A stretch of DNA of 64,000 bases, from the NCBI GenBank assembly GCA_010909165.1, contig MU008169.1:186001-250000 (forward strand). Direction: 5' to 3'. The notes under the pieces were generated by a model that saw nothing but the letters and a program-made list of their open reading frames with translations, was not told the DNA's origin and made no database searches. The translations under genes were made by a program, and so were the position numbers. How positions within the stretch are numbered: position 1 is the stretch's first letter; the number at the start of each line of letters is the position of its first letter. This DNA comes from Anthoceros angustus. Taxonomy: Eukaryota > Streptophyta > Anthocerotopsida > Anthocerotales > Anthocerotaceae. Below are positions 22,545-35,011 of the stretch, piece by piece.

Positions 22545-24073
22545 GTTTTCATATGAGACCTAGAATCTTGATCTTTTTTTCCTAGTAATAATTTAGAGTA
22601 CGCTCTGTGCACTAGACTGACTCGTGTGTGTGCTGCCCATACTTGAGAACACGTGACAATACTTTATTTATCAGCGTGGCACCCGCAGCGAGACCAACTT
22701 GAAGAGTGAAAGGCTTAGCTTCTAACATCTCTCATGTCCTCTCTGTAGAACGTCCTTTATCTGCCTCCCTTCTCACCTAGTTGGTCACTAATCAAAACCT
22801 TCGTAAACTAATGCAGAGATTCGCGTGAATCTTTCTACAGACTTGTTTATCCATTCTACCTTCTTTAATACTTGCTGCATCCTCCCATGAGGCATGTGAT
22901 TGAGCGTAAGTTTTGTGGGTGCACGTAATCGTCCCACGCAAATTCTACACCTCCTCCACGAGGGAGAGCTACCACCTTACATAGGATGTGCAATTTGTGG
23001 CTTAGAAAAGTGGGTAAAGAGAGCTACTGGGCTCCTATCCTGGTGGCTCAGCTAAGAGTAAGCTTACAAATCGAGCTCGAGAATTTTCGAAAAGCCGCAC
23101 GCCACCAACGACCATTTATGTGTGTGTTATGTACCAAGGCATCTGACCTCATCAAGGGAGAGGGCCAGGCGCCAGCCAGGGGGTGCTTAGGATCGAACTA
23201 TGGAATCCCACATGTTTGATTGAGGATAAGGGTTGTGAGGACCTCAAGAAATATGTCCCTTGGATACTTTGAAGTTGTATCTCAATCTCCGTGCCATCCC
23301 AACTATAAGAGAAGGCGGAACTTGATGAATAAAATATGGCTGTGCAGGGGCTCTTCCCCGCGAGTTGTTTTCTAGCTACAGTACATTGTGCAAGGCTACA
23401 ATCTTGTTTGAAATTCCTGCGGCATGTGCCTTGACTCCAATGAGTTTGAGGCGATAAAATGCCGGTCCCCATCGCATCTCAAACCATGGGGCTAATGATT
23501 GCATGATTTTCTCGGTGGAGGTGTGTGACCCATTAAGTCGCTTTTAAGCGAGGCTGATGCCCACCAATGTCGAAATATTGCTATTGACGTGAGTGCTCTT
23601 TTGAGAATTGCCCACACCGTGGGCTGGCCCCGTCGGTGCCAAGGCGGCTAATGCGCTTGCTTAACCTGGCTGTGCGCCTGTATCATATGCCCCGTATACA
23701 AATTAATTCGGGCCAACCATACATCGTTTGCTATGTTCAAATCAATAGACTTTTCATAAATGAGAGTCCAATATAAAGTAATTTGATTGGATATAATTAT
23801 TTTGATTTAAATTTTGAAATAAAATTTATATGATCAATTATAATTTATAATATGGACTAAAATCTTATCTTGAAATACAATATGATTATTTTTATATAAT
23901 TTATACATTTTTAGTCATTTCCACATACTACCACATTTCATGCAATGTCTTCATACGTTAAAAAAATATCTTTGATCACCTTCACATAAGTGCTTGAAGA
24001 TGTGGAGTCAATGGACAGCCCTCAGCCATAATAATTACTCTATGTTTGCGTAGAATTTCATCTATGGGCATAT

Positions 24074-24226
24074 TGCAATTTAACAAGCAATGTCCATGCA
24101 AGGTTATCCTTTGACATGTGCGTCACGTACATTTCTAGCCATAGATGAATTTCACCAGTGCAATTTAACAAGCAATGTCAATGCAAGGTTATCCTTAGAC
24201 ATGTGCGTCGCCTACATCTCTAGCCA
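24074..24226 (+). repeat. 85-bp-period duplication with internal inverted repeat
   Basis: TGCAATTTAACAAGCAATGT begins near-identical 68-bp stretches at 24074 and 24159. GAATTTCATCTATGG just before copy 1 is inverted as CCATAGATGAATTTC between the copies. Confidence 0.75.
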
Positions 24227-26770
24227 CAGCTTTCCGTGAAGATCATTCCAGCATACTTTCAGGTTTCCATACCTTGGAGCATACTAAGGGATTGTAGGCT
24301 CCCTAGTTCATAATGAGGATCGATCTCCAAGTGGTGGTTACTCAGTTGGAAAAAGATGAACCATACAACTACGCCATATGCCGCTACGCGTTATTGTTCA
24401 GGACTATGATGCAAGCTCACATGTTTATTGAGGGTGTGTCACTTGTTTCATAGGTATCTCCCAGGTGGGTGATGCAAAAGTATGAAGTCATGTAAGTGGG
24501 CCGGTGCAATATTATTCTGATTGTTAGCCAGGCGATTCCTCGCTCCAAGAACATGCAACGGCCTTCGCGGTAGGGATTTTATTAGGTTGACTCTCTGAGT
24601 TCAAGATGAAGAGTGCCTCGAGCTACTAGACAGGCTGCAAGAAAGGCACTTCTTTTGCCTCTTCTCCATCAAGTGAGCAATTGCTCGACACCCAGAAGTG
24701 TTATTATTTTACGAGCTAATACAGTGTACATTCAGGACTTGTTTGCTGCCATACGTGATGCAGAGACCACATCGGCCGGACCATAGTTAGGAAGATCCTA
24801 TGTTAATAGGCCAAGGACACCAGGAAATCAAGGTATCTTCTCGTGAACCGGATACGCATACGACCACACCTTGAAATAGCTAAAAACCTCGCAGTAACCT
24901 TTGCCAATCGCCGTGCTCTTGTGATGTGCTCGTGCTTGTCTATGGTGGTAACCATAGTGTCAGTGTCCCTCCCAACTACTACCCTTGCTACAATTTCTCT
25001 AGTATTCTACCTTGCAGGCATTGCACTGTGCTGGTTTTTGTAAGTGCCCACACTATTTGATCAAAGTACGTAACACATCTCTCCGAGTGCAAGCGCTAGC
25101 ATTTTTTGTTCTTCCTCATAATCACAAAAATGCTAAAACGACGCATTTATACGGAACGGACTTTTGTGGACTCCGGACCACAAATTCGGGCGACATACTC
25201 AATCCTATGTCGCGGTCGAGATGTCTAACTCTAAGGGAATGGTTCCGTCTGCTCACTGCTTCTTTAACTACTCCATACTCCTAGCTAGTCTAAGCCGCTA
25301 TCAAGCAATGCCGACCACACTTCCGAATTCCTCGACATTTAGGAGTGAGAAAGCGTAATTCCCCACGACGCAACACGCATCCTCTGAATCAGTTCTACTA
25401 TGACGATCGGGCTGGGGCCGACGTAGAAGGCGGGGCCGTAAACGATGCTCAAGGTGCCTCCCGACCCTTCCAAAGAATCGAAAGCAGTAATAATCCACCC
25501 TTCGTAACACACCTGGCCGGAAGTTATGTAGCCGGCCCAACCATACCACCGCTCGAACTCTCTACTTTGCACTCTCTGCTCACCTCTCCACTTCATGTTC
25601 CATATCAAACTCTACCTAATGTGCTTTATACCGGGCCGAACGCTTAAGGACTCAGTTCATGCCCTTTCGTGTTTGCCCTCAGGGGCAATTCTATCCCATC
25701 CTTTCTTCACTGCTCTTGCACTGCTAGGTGTGGCCAGGGTACTGCGCTCGCGATAGGGAAATGCCGAGTCACAGCACTTCCTGGCCCATATCCACATGGT
25801 CCAAACAGGCCCCAAAGCCTCCCCACCCTCATCGGGTCGTCTCGTTCCCTTGTCCGCCCGGCCCATCTCACACCAATATTCCTGGCCCTTGGAGGAGCAA
25901 GGCGTCGCGGTTCCTCGCCGCCACCGCATTCACCCTCCATGCGTGCTAGGTCTGGCACACCGGCAACCGGAGGTCCTCTCCAGAGTAGTTCCGCCCACTT
26001 GGTGACCTCTCCTGCATCGCATTAGCATCGATTCATGCGAGCCTGCGATGCACAACACGGGACCAACCCTCAAAAGGAAAATCGCATTCGAGGGATCACT
26101 AAGAATTTCCCTTCTTATATCGCTTCTAAGGTGCGTGGCCTTTATTACAACCCGAATGTTGGCCCTACTTCTAGCTACCTGCACACGCAAGAGGAATGCC
26201 CGATCTCATCGCTGGCCACAGGCTACCTACATCTATGACAGCTTGACAATGGGGTCATTGCTGACTCCTCAATGACTCTTATCCGGCAAATTTCAACTCC
26301 CCAACCCTAGGGTTGGAAGAAACTTCGCAGTTGCACTTCGTCTTGTCGCGGTTAGGTCTAGTCCAAAGGCGCTGCAGCTGGGCGTGGTTGGCAGCTCTAT
26401 GGTTTGGGATCGTATTCTCGGTGATTTGGCCGAGGCCGCTCGACAAGCCTACAACACCTCCCATTGCCCGTGACTTGGATGCTCATGGTTCGGGGAGCAG
26501 TGTCGACGCTATAAGAAATGGGGAGGAGGAGGGCTCATTATCTATTTGCGCCATCGTCGATGGCGTGCACGCCAGCTGGCGGTCACCGGTGCCAAAGGGC
26601 GAGGAGGAAGGCTAGCCAGCCGCCGCCTGCATGCTAGTGGAAACTGCCCGCCATGGCATACCGGGGCCAAAACCGAGTGCGCGCAAGCGCGTGGGCGATC
26701 TGCCGCCTTCCCCAGCACGAGGTGGGGCGGAGTGGATGCCTGGGAGGGTCCTTCCATGGAGCCTGGATGG

Positions 26771-28241
26771 GAAAGGCATGGTAAGCCCTCGGGGAGGGGA
26801 GGTGCACGCACCGCTGCGGGAAGGTGCTGGGCTGCATGGCGAGGAGGAGAGGGGAGTCGCAACATAATCCTCCTCATCTCCATCCTCCCCGTCTCCAAGA
26901 TGTTTCGCTAATCATGGAGCTAGGGTGCAGTGGACTACCCGAATTTCAAGCGAAAACGCTGGGAGTATGAAAGGGGCCTCCCCACACCTAGAGATTGTAA
27001 CAGAATGAATTGCACGAGGTGCAAGAATGAGGACCGCGTGTGGAGGATGATGGTGGCTGTGGGATCAGCCTGATTGGGGTTAGGAAATTAGGTAGGATTT
27101 TGTTTTTCAGGTGGTAGCCAAGGATAGAACGAGGCTAAAAGGAGGGAAATAAGCCCAAGCAGCATCCTGGACTACCGAGTATACCGACCCGTGAGTGAGG
27201 AACGCATTAGACCCACGATGGCGCGCGACGGGGTAAGACCGACCCACTCGTGACCGTGACCAGCAGTACGCCAGGAAGGTAACTTAGTTGGAGCGTAAGG
27301 ACGATCACACGCCACGTGACGATTTCGAGTGGAGGACGCATGCAGCGGGTCAGACTGTGAATTCGCCAGCAGGCCGCAGCAGTGTATTCACGCCTGGCCG
27401 CGCGGGCGGTAAGGCCGCAGTACGCTGGTAGAGCCAGAGTAAGCCCGCGCAGTGCTCTGCGCCATGATGGTGGAAGAGGCGCCCCGCCTGCCGGTTACTC
27501 CCGGCGGTCGCGAAGAAGGCTACCAGGCGGCTCGAGACACTTTCGATTTGCGCCCGCAACCCCGCTCGCAGATCTCGGGACACTGACGCGGCGCGGCTCA
27601 CCGCTGAGGCCTGAGAAGCGAACGCGCGGAGGTTTGCCAGCCTCACAAGCGCGACAGAACTAAGGAGAAGAAGGCGATGGCACCCAAAAGCCCGCGAAGT
27701 TTGGGAGCCATGGAACCTGTGGAGCGCAACATTGTGACCCGCGCTATCCGGACTTTGGGCTCGCCCGTGAAGCGGGAATTGGTGGAGTGGCATTGGACGT
27801 GTTCCAAATGGTCGACCTTTGACGTCACCGTCCGGAGTTTGCCCTAAGATGTCAAGGCGGTCAACAAGGAGGTGCGGTCCAAGAACCTCCGAGAGGACCC
27901 AAGGCGATGGACCTTGAGGTCCGGGCGGCCTACAACCGCCCAAGGAGGAAGAGGGGAGGTGCCCTCGGGGAGGGGAGGTGCACGCAAATCACGCTGCGGG
28001 AAGGTGCTGGGCTGGGCGAGGAGGAGGGGAGTCGCAACAATCCTCCTCATTCCATCCCCCCGTCTCCAAGATGTGGGCAGCTGGCAATCGTGGGCAGTTT
28101 TCTAGGGTGCAGTGGACGACCCGCCGTTTAGCGCAAACGTGGGAGTATGAAAGTGCCTCCGTTACACCGGGAGATTGTAACGAAATTGCACGAGGCAGTG
28201 CAAGAATGAGGACCGCGTGCGTGTGGAGTGATGATGGTGGT
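26771..28241 (+). repeat. 1.18-kb tandem duplication of flank plus LTR start
   Basis: About 280 bp of flank (26771-27057) and the first roughly 890 bp of the LTR (27058-27950) are followed by a second copy of the flank (about 27951-28241) and then the full LTR. TGTGGGATC begins the LTR at 27058 and at 28242, a period of 1184 bp. The junction lies in GGGGAGGTGCC, which occurs in both parents, so it looks microhomology-mediated. Confidence 0.7.
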
Positions 28242-31200
28242 TGTGGGATCGCGATTGACTGGGGGTTAGAAATTAGGTAGGATTTTGTTTTTGTGAGCAA
28301 GGATAGAGGCTAAAAGGAGGAAATAAGCCCGTTAGCACTGGACGCACTCGAGTATACTCCGACCGGAGTGAGGAACGACTTAGACCTACGATGGCGACGG
28401 GTAAGACCGACCCACCTGTGACCGTGTGATAAGTACGCTGTGGAAGGTAACTTAGAAGTTGGAGCGTAAGGACTGACCGGGCGACGCCACGGGACGACTC
28501 GAGTGGAGGACGGCATGCAGGTCGACCGTGAATTTTGCCAGGCCGCATAGTTATTCACGCCCGCGCGCGCGCGGGGGCCGTAGTACGGCAGGGCGTAGCG
28601 CTGCAGGCTGCGTGCACTAAGGCTACGGATGGAAGAGGCGCCCCGCCGCTTCCCGGGCGTGGTCGCGAAGAAGGTCATCAGGCGCTCGAGACCTCGCGAT
28701 CTGCGCCCGCAACCGCTCGCGGTATCTCGGGACACTGACGCCTGCGCGGCTCACCGCTGAGGTCGGAGAAGCGAACGCGGCGAAGGAGGCTCAACGCGCC
28801 AGCCTCGGCAAAAGAACCAAGGGAGAAGAAGGCGATGGCACCCAAAAGCCCGCGAAGTTTGGGAGCCATGGAACCTTGGAGCGCAACATTGTGACCCGCG
28901 CTATCCGGACTTTGGGCTCGCCCGTGAAGCGGGAATTGGTGCAGGAGTGGCATTTGGACGTGTTCCAAATGGTCCGACCTTTGACAGGTCACCGTCCGGA
29001 GTTTGCCCAAGATGCGGGCGGCGGTCAACAAGGAGGTGCGGTCCAAGAACCTCCGAGAGGACCCAAGGCGATGGACCTTGAGGTCCCAAGGCGGCCTACA
29101 ACCGCCCAAGGAGGAAGAGGGGAGGTGCCGAGCCCTCAAGGCGGGGAAGATAGGTCCCCACAGCAGCGGCCTCGACGCAACGGACCACCAAACGTTGGTC
29201 GATATCCGACCTGCTGGACCGAGTCGTGGCGGTGGCCCGGATCATCGCCCATCTGAACTCTACCACCAAGGTGGATCACCTTGGTGATAATCTATTAGTG
29301 TTCCCGCACGCTGGGAAGAGGGCGACTGGGAAGGATTACTCGCCCGGCTTAGCCTGAAGCTCAAGCTCGGAGAAGCCTCGCCATCTGGCCGCCCCATACC
29401 CGATCCATGTATGGGGCATTTCAACTCCTCGTGGAAGGAGAGCTTGAGCGAGCGCCCGAAAGGACTGAGGCCTCCCAAGTGGAGCGGCAAGGGCGCCGGA
29501 GGAGGAGGCCGACAAAACCAAACGGACTCGGAGGAGGATGACTGAGGATTCCTGACTCCATACGCCTGAGCGGACCCTCACCACCTGTGGAAGTATGGAA
29601 GCACCCCTCCCTCCTTCCGTGCCCCAACTGCATAATGCCACAGAGAAGTGTACCCTCATGGCCATCACTCACTGAGGAGCCCCGCTGCACTGTGAGAGAG
29701 CCAAGAAAGACTTACCAACGCTGTACCCCGGCCACAAGACTCTTCCCCGCCGACGAGTGGCAAGAAGTGAGGAAGTGAGGAGGCGTAAAGGACGCCTGTG
29801 GAGCGGAGGACACCGGCAGCAGCCTGATCCGAGCCGGGTCCTGCCGGCGTGAAGGGGCAAAGGGCGGCTCCCTGACTCCATCACCTCCGCCGAGCCCGTG
29901 GAGAAAAGGGCGAGAAGGAGTCATGCGCCAAAAGGAGGGGAAGCCCGAGCCAGACTGTGACCTAAGGGTCCCGATTGTCCGAGAACCGACTGACGCCCGG
30001 ATCATGGAGGGGTCCTCGACTGACGGAGATGCCGCCCCACGGACTTTGTGGGAGCCTCACTCAGCAGCCGTGGAGGAAACACGGGGTCCTGCCACCGCCA
30101 TGGACGATGCCTGGGTCTCAAGGGATGGCCGAGAAGGCCTGGAGGTGGAAGCCACCCGAGGCGCATGGGTCCTCCGTGAGCAGCTGGGGAGCCCAGGCGA
30201 GGGAAGGCCAAGCCTCGCAGGATTGAGGAAGGAAAACGCCGGAGGCGGAGAGGGAGGTCGTCCATCCGCAAGGACGACTAAATTCCTTCACCGAGGAGGA
30301 ACAGCAAGTGCCAAGGAGGCCCAAGCGGGCGGAGGACCTCCGCAGTGAGGGGCGAGCGCAGAAGGTGAGGACGCCCGGCAAGCGAACGGGCGCGGATCTC
30401 GAGGCAGCCCGACCGACCAGAGCCAAGCCGAGAGGCTGTGAAGGTGGCCAAGGAGGCGGAGGCCACGGCGGGCCGATCGCGATCACCAGTGATCGAACCG
30501 GTGGAGAGAGGCGAGAGAGCCGGCCAATCAAGGCCGAGCAAGTGGTCAAGGAGCAAGCACGAGCCGTGAGGAGGCGCTGAGGCCAGACCCGGGAGGTTGG
30601 GGACCCTGTGCACTGCAGGAGGTAGAAGGGCGAGGTGGAGCCGGAGGAACAAGGACACTTTGGAGTTGCAACCCAAGACGACGGAGCAAGCAGGGGTTCT
30701 CAACGAGAGAATCCAAGACTTCGAGAGAGGTGGAACGCCCAGCCCGGGCTTGAAGACGGAGGAGAACAGCGGCAAGGAGTTCGACCGCCAGTTGCAGCAG
30801 GACGGCAAGCTGTGAGCCTGACGGGATACCGCCCGCCCGGAGAAGGAAGTGGAGGACCTCCGGAAAGAATAGAAGAAGGAGGAAGGCAATCGGAGGAAAA
30901 GGTACATCTTGCCAGAAGCAAGGAGCACCCCATGGCCCGCAACCGTGAGTCAAGCAACAACGGAGGAGGAGAACGCCGAGCAAGGCAAGAGGTAACTGAG
31001 GCAGCCTTGACGGCCTCAAGGGAGTCCGCCCACAACCGTGAGCTTGGCCACGAGATGCAAAGGGCGATCCGCCTGGGCCACGAGCACCTGGAGGAGGGAC
31101 TGCCCGGCTCATGTGGAGGAGGCGATCTGCAAGTCGATCGACCGCCTACCACCAGAGCCCTCAAGGCCTGAGGTCCCGCGCCACCCCAGGAGGGTGGACC

Positions 31201-33060
31201 TGGGACCAAGGAGGAGCGAGGGAGGACGGACGGACAGACAACCGCTGGAGTCCTAGGAGCTGCTTGACGACGGCAGCAGGCGGGAGAGCATGGAGGAACC
31301 GGAGGAGGAGGGGCGCCACACCGAGGTAAGCCAGACCTCGCATGGAAGGACGAGGGAGGATCTTGAAGGGAAAAACCGGGCATTCGGGAACCAAGGGAGG
31401 GCCTGGATGAACCTGGCTAGCCCGGCGAGGAGGCATGCCCAGAGTCGAGGTCCTGACTTGTCCCGACTCCCAGGAAAGGCCGGATGAGGTCCCCTCAAGG
31501 AAGTCTGACCTAGGGATCCACAGTGACGAGTCCGGCCCCGAGGTCCGGACCCTGTGGAAGGGTTGGTCCAAGACGGACCTAGAGGCCCGGCCCCGAGGAC
31601 CGACTCAAAGAAGGCCGGGCTGAGACCGACTGAGGGAAGACTGACCTAGAGGTCCGGACCGAGTCGACAGGTCCCGAGGTCCAAACCCGGGAGTGGGGAG
31701 AGCCATCCACCAACCCCAGCAGATCCAACCCCTTGAGGGCCCACCGCAGGGCCCGCCGAGAGAGAAGAGGAGGACGAGGAGACTTGGTGGCGTCACCGCC
31801 GCACCGGTGGCGCACGATGCCCCTGAAGAGGAAGGGGCGCCACACCGAGGTAAGCTCAAGACCTCGCATGGAAGGACGAGGGAGGATCTTGAAGGGGGGG
31901 GGGCAACCGGGCATTCGGGAACCAAGGGAGGGCTCTGGATGAACCCCTAGCCCGGGCGAGGAGGCATGCCCAGAGTCGAGGGTCCTGACTTTGTCCGGAA
32001 GGACCCCCGAGGTCCGCCTCCTGGAAGTCCGAGGATCCAGACCTAGTGACGAGTCCGGCCCCGAGGTCCGACCCTGTGGAAGGGTCCAAGACCGGACTCA
32101 GTCCGGCCCCGAGGACCTGACTCAGAAGGCCGGGCCAGGACCTGACTGGAGGGAAGACCGGACCTAGAGGTCCGGACCGAGTGAGACAGGTCCCGAGGTC
32201 CAAACTCGGGAGTGGGGAGAGCCACCTCACCAACCCAAGATCCACCTTGAGGGCCCATGCAGGGCCACGAGAGAGAAGAGGGAGGACGAGGAAGACTTGG
32301 TGATCTGTCGCCGCCACGGTGGCGCACCGATGCCCTGAAGAGGGGGCCTACCGGATCATCCGATTGGCGCCTGCACTGGCTGTGGCACCGCCGCCAAGAA
32401 GGAATGACTATCCCACCACCGACGGCGAGAAGTGGAGGGTGGTAGGCGGCGGGTTAGCATACCGAGCCGGGCCTCACCGTAATAGAGGTGTAATAAAGGC
32501 GCCGACCTTCGGCGAGAGGGCTAAGGCCGCTCAATAAATCATCTTCTTGGTGTTGATGCCGCTGCACTGTGTCTTCTGCTAACGTGAGTCCCGAGTCACC
32601 GAGGTACCATACCCGGGAGATTGATCGTGGTCCCGTGACGACCTAACGTGTGTGTGTGGTGATCAGGTGCTCGCCCGAGCCGCGCGACCGAATCTGACGA
32701 ACGCGTGAGCCGGAGGAACTCCGGAGGGCGGCAGCCCGGACGGAGAGGCCCGCGAACGAGAGGAGGTCCGGATCGTAACCCGCAAGGCTTTTTTCTAAGA
32801 CCGAGGAGTGTAGCGAGGTGAGAGAGAGGAAAGGATGTGTGAGGACGGATGTGAACGATACGGACGCGAACGGGTCTCAAACGCTTGGCCATACCGGCCC
32901 GTGACGGTGAACGCTGGAAGTTAGAGTGTGTGGAGAACGAGCGCTAAGAGTAGGAATCACCAAACGCGCAAACGGAGCCTATCATTCCTTTGGGAACGGA
33001 TTTCTTCCTACAACGACACGGATTGTGCGCGCCTACCGCCATCACGAAAGTCGCGCCACA
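28242..33060 (+). repeat. 5' LTR, about 4.8 kb
   Basis: Begins TGTGGGATC and ends GCGCCACA just before the primer-binding site. It matches 39759-44082 along its length with many small indels. Near the 3' end are AATAAA at 32533-32538 and GC-rich sequence expected of R/U5. The length is exceptional for plant LTRs. Confidence 0.75.
29923..31171 (+). other. Coding-like coiled-coil region inside the 5' LTR
   Basis: Open stretches at 29923-30348 and 30635-31171 and their equivalents in the 3' LTR (41457-41732 and 41948-42467) are rich in Glu, Ala, Arg and Gln. They include heptad-like pieces such as VLREQL and, in the 3' copy, VLLREQLEEREARR. Frames are broken differently in the two LTRs. This suggests that an ancestral LTR carried a long coiled-coil ORF, perhaps a gag-like or accessory protein. 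No named domain was recognised. Confidence 0.45.
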
Positions 33061-33080
33061 TTTTGGCGCCGGGAATGAAA
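33061..33080 (+). other. Primer-binding site of the Ty3-type element
   Basis: TGGCGCC at 33064-33070 directly follows the 5' LTR end. TGGCGCC-type sites are common in Tat-like Ty3 elements. The priming tRNA was not determined. Confidence 0.65.
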
Positions 33081-35011
33081 TCGCTCCGTAGCTGCGGATG
33101 CGTGAGGACGGAGGTAGAAGAGTTACGAGAGTGGACGCCAGATCGCCCGAGCGCCCGAGCAGAGAGACGACGAGCTCGAGAGGACACCACCAACAGTAAG
33201 TGTGTGGAGTCGATCGAGAGGACGCAAGACCAAGTCGTGCGGTAAGGGGCGGTTCCTCATCCTTAATCACGCGATGGCATAACGCCGACCAAGCGATTCT
33301 CTCTTGAGGTAAGAAGGAGAGAGACCAAACCTTCGTGGAGGATTTTGTGTCTCGCAAACTTCAACGGAGAAGGTTGGACGCCTCATTCAAATTGCTCCAA
33401 GGTCCCGCGGGCTGGTATCGGAGGAAATACGACCGCCTGTAACGCACCGCAACCTTCAAGATTGAAGGATGCCTTCAGAAAGATTCCGCGAATCGATCAA
33501 GAAGGCTATGTTGTCCAAACTCGAGAATCAAGCGAGGAAAGACGGAGAAGTTGGGATCAGACATCGAACGGTTCTACGCCGGACCGCACCCCACTCACAC
33601 TACCATGCAAAGGTACGTTGGTTCGCAATGGCTTATCCAAGCCCAAAGCACGTGCTAAGAGAAAGATGTGAGCAAGGCGGAGAACTATGAAGAATCGATG
33701 CACCAACGACGGCCGAGGACTCCAGGAGGAAAGAAGAAAAGAAGAAGGGCCTGGATCAAGATGAAGAACCCTGACGGAGGATGATGAGACCGAGGCACGA
33801 GGAAGAGGAAGAGGACTCAAGAAGAATCCGAGGAGTGGAAGAAGAAGAACCTAAAATAAAGAAGAAGAAGCCCGAGTAGTGAGGGTGGAAAGAAGGAGGT
33901 CATGATGCCCGCTCCAGAGAGGTCCCGCCACCCTCCTTTGAAGGAAGTAGCGGCCGAGGGAAGATCTAGAACGGTAATGAAGAGGGTGGAGGAGTTGACG
34001 ATCAACCGTGAAGGATAAAGAACGCGGCGGCCACCACGGTCCGACTCATCTGGTGCGTGTGTCACCAACATGGGCATTCAAGGCCAACCGCCTCCGCACG
34101 TGGAACCGTGGAGTACGACTACGGGAAGAGTCCGAGGAGGACGATGAGACCGAGGCACGGAGGAAGAGGAAGAGGACTCAGAAGAACTGAGGAGGCCATG
34201 GAAGAAGAAGAACCCCAAAATAAAGAAGAAGAAGCCCGTGAGTGAGGGTGGAAAGAAGGAGGTCATGATGCCCGCACTGACGAGAGGTCCCACCCGCCCC
34301 TTTGAAGGAAGTAGCCGAGGGAAGATCTAGAACGGTAATGAAGAGGGTGGAGGAGTTGACGATCAACCGTGAAGGATAAAGAACGGCGAAGGCCACCACC
34401 ACGGTCCGCATTTATGGTGTGCGTGTCACCAACATGGGCATTCAAGGCCAACCGCCTCCGCACGTGAACTGTGGAGTACGACTACGGGAAGAGTCCGAGG
34501 AACAAAGTGGAGGACGATACCAAGTGCAAGAAGCACAACCGGACCACGAGATCCTGTGATGTACACACGGCTTGGTCCGTCATCGATCGACCGATGCAAA
34601 GACGCATGGGAGCCCTCCGTGAATTCTGGCGGCGTGGTCTGCTGGAACTGGGAACCCCCACTACTCCAACGCGTCCCATACCCCACCGCAAGGCATAACG
34701 GAGACTTTGAACGGTGTGGAGATTAGCAAAGGGCACATGCCGAGGTACTCAGGAGAATCCTCGCTCGAGGGTATGCGCTCGCACCCTGGGAGCCAAGACC
34801 ACCACGCCCTAAACTGTATATAAATTGAAGACGACAATCATGGAGGGAGGAGGCACCGAGGAGCTCGAACGAGGTGGTACCAAGTTCAAGGAGAAGAAGG
34901 CGGACCGAGGTACCGGAAGTGTCAACCCGAGTCGCAAAGGAGCGAAGGAACGGAGACAAAGAGGAAGAAAATGAGGATAGTCCCACTGACACGGAGGACT
35001 AACACCCGCTG
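33081..35011 (+). pseudogene. Degraded gag-like region
   Basis: Short frames rich in Lys, Arg and Glu with acidic and basic runs (KRKRTQKN and EEEEPQNKEEE). Position between the PBS and the protease is the main argument for gag. A segment of about 362 bp is tandemly duplicated inside it. Confidence 0.45.
33775..34498 (+). repeat. Tandem duplication in gag region, about 362 bp
   Basis: GAGGAAGAGGAAGAGGACTC at 33797 recurs at about 34159, and the whole surrounding unit, including GGAAGATCTAGAACGGTAAT, is repeated with small indels. Confidence 0.8.

Larger units (their letters stand above)
20137..26770. other. Spacer with repeat relics; no gene recognised
   Basis: After the probable 3' UTR of the pseudouridine synthase there are tandem repeats, an inverted-repeat-bounded segment (20658-22544) and AT-rich DNA near 23750-23950. 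Open frames such as 20524-21315 (263 aa) and 25345-26025 have no recognisable domains, are rich in His, Ser and Cys without pattern, and are probably chance frames. Confidence 0.5.
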
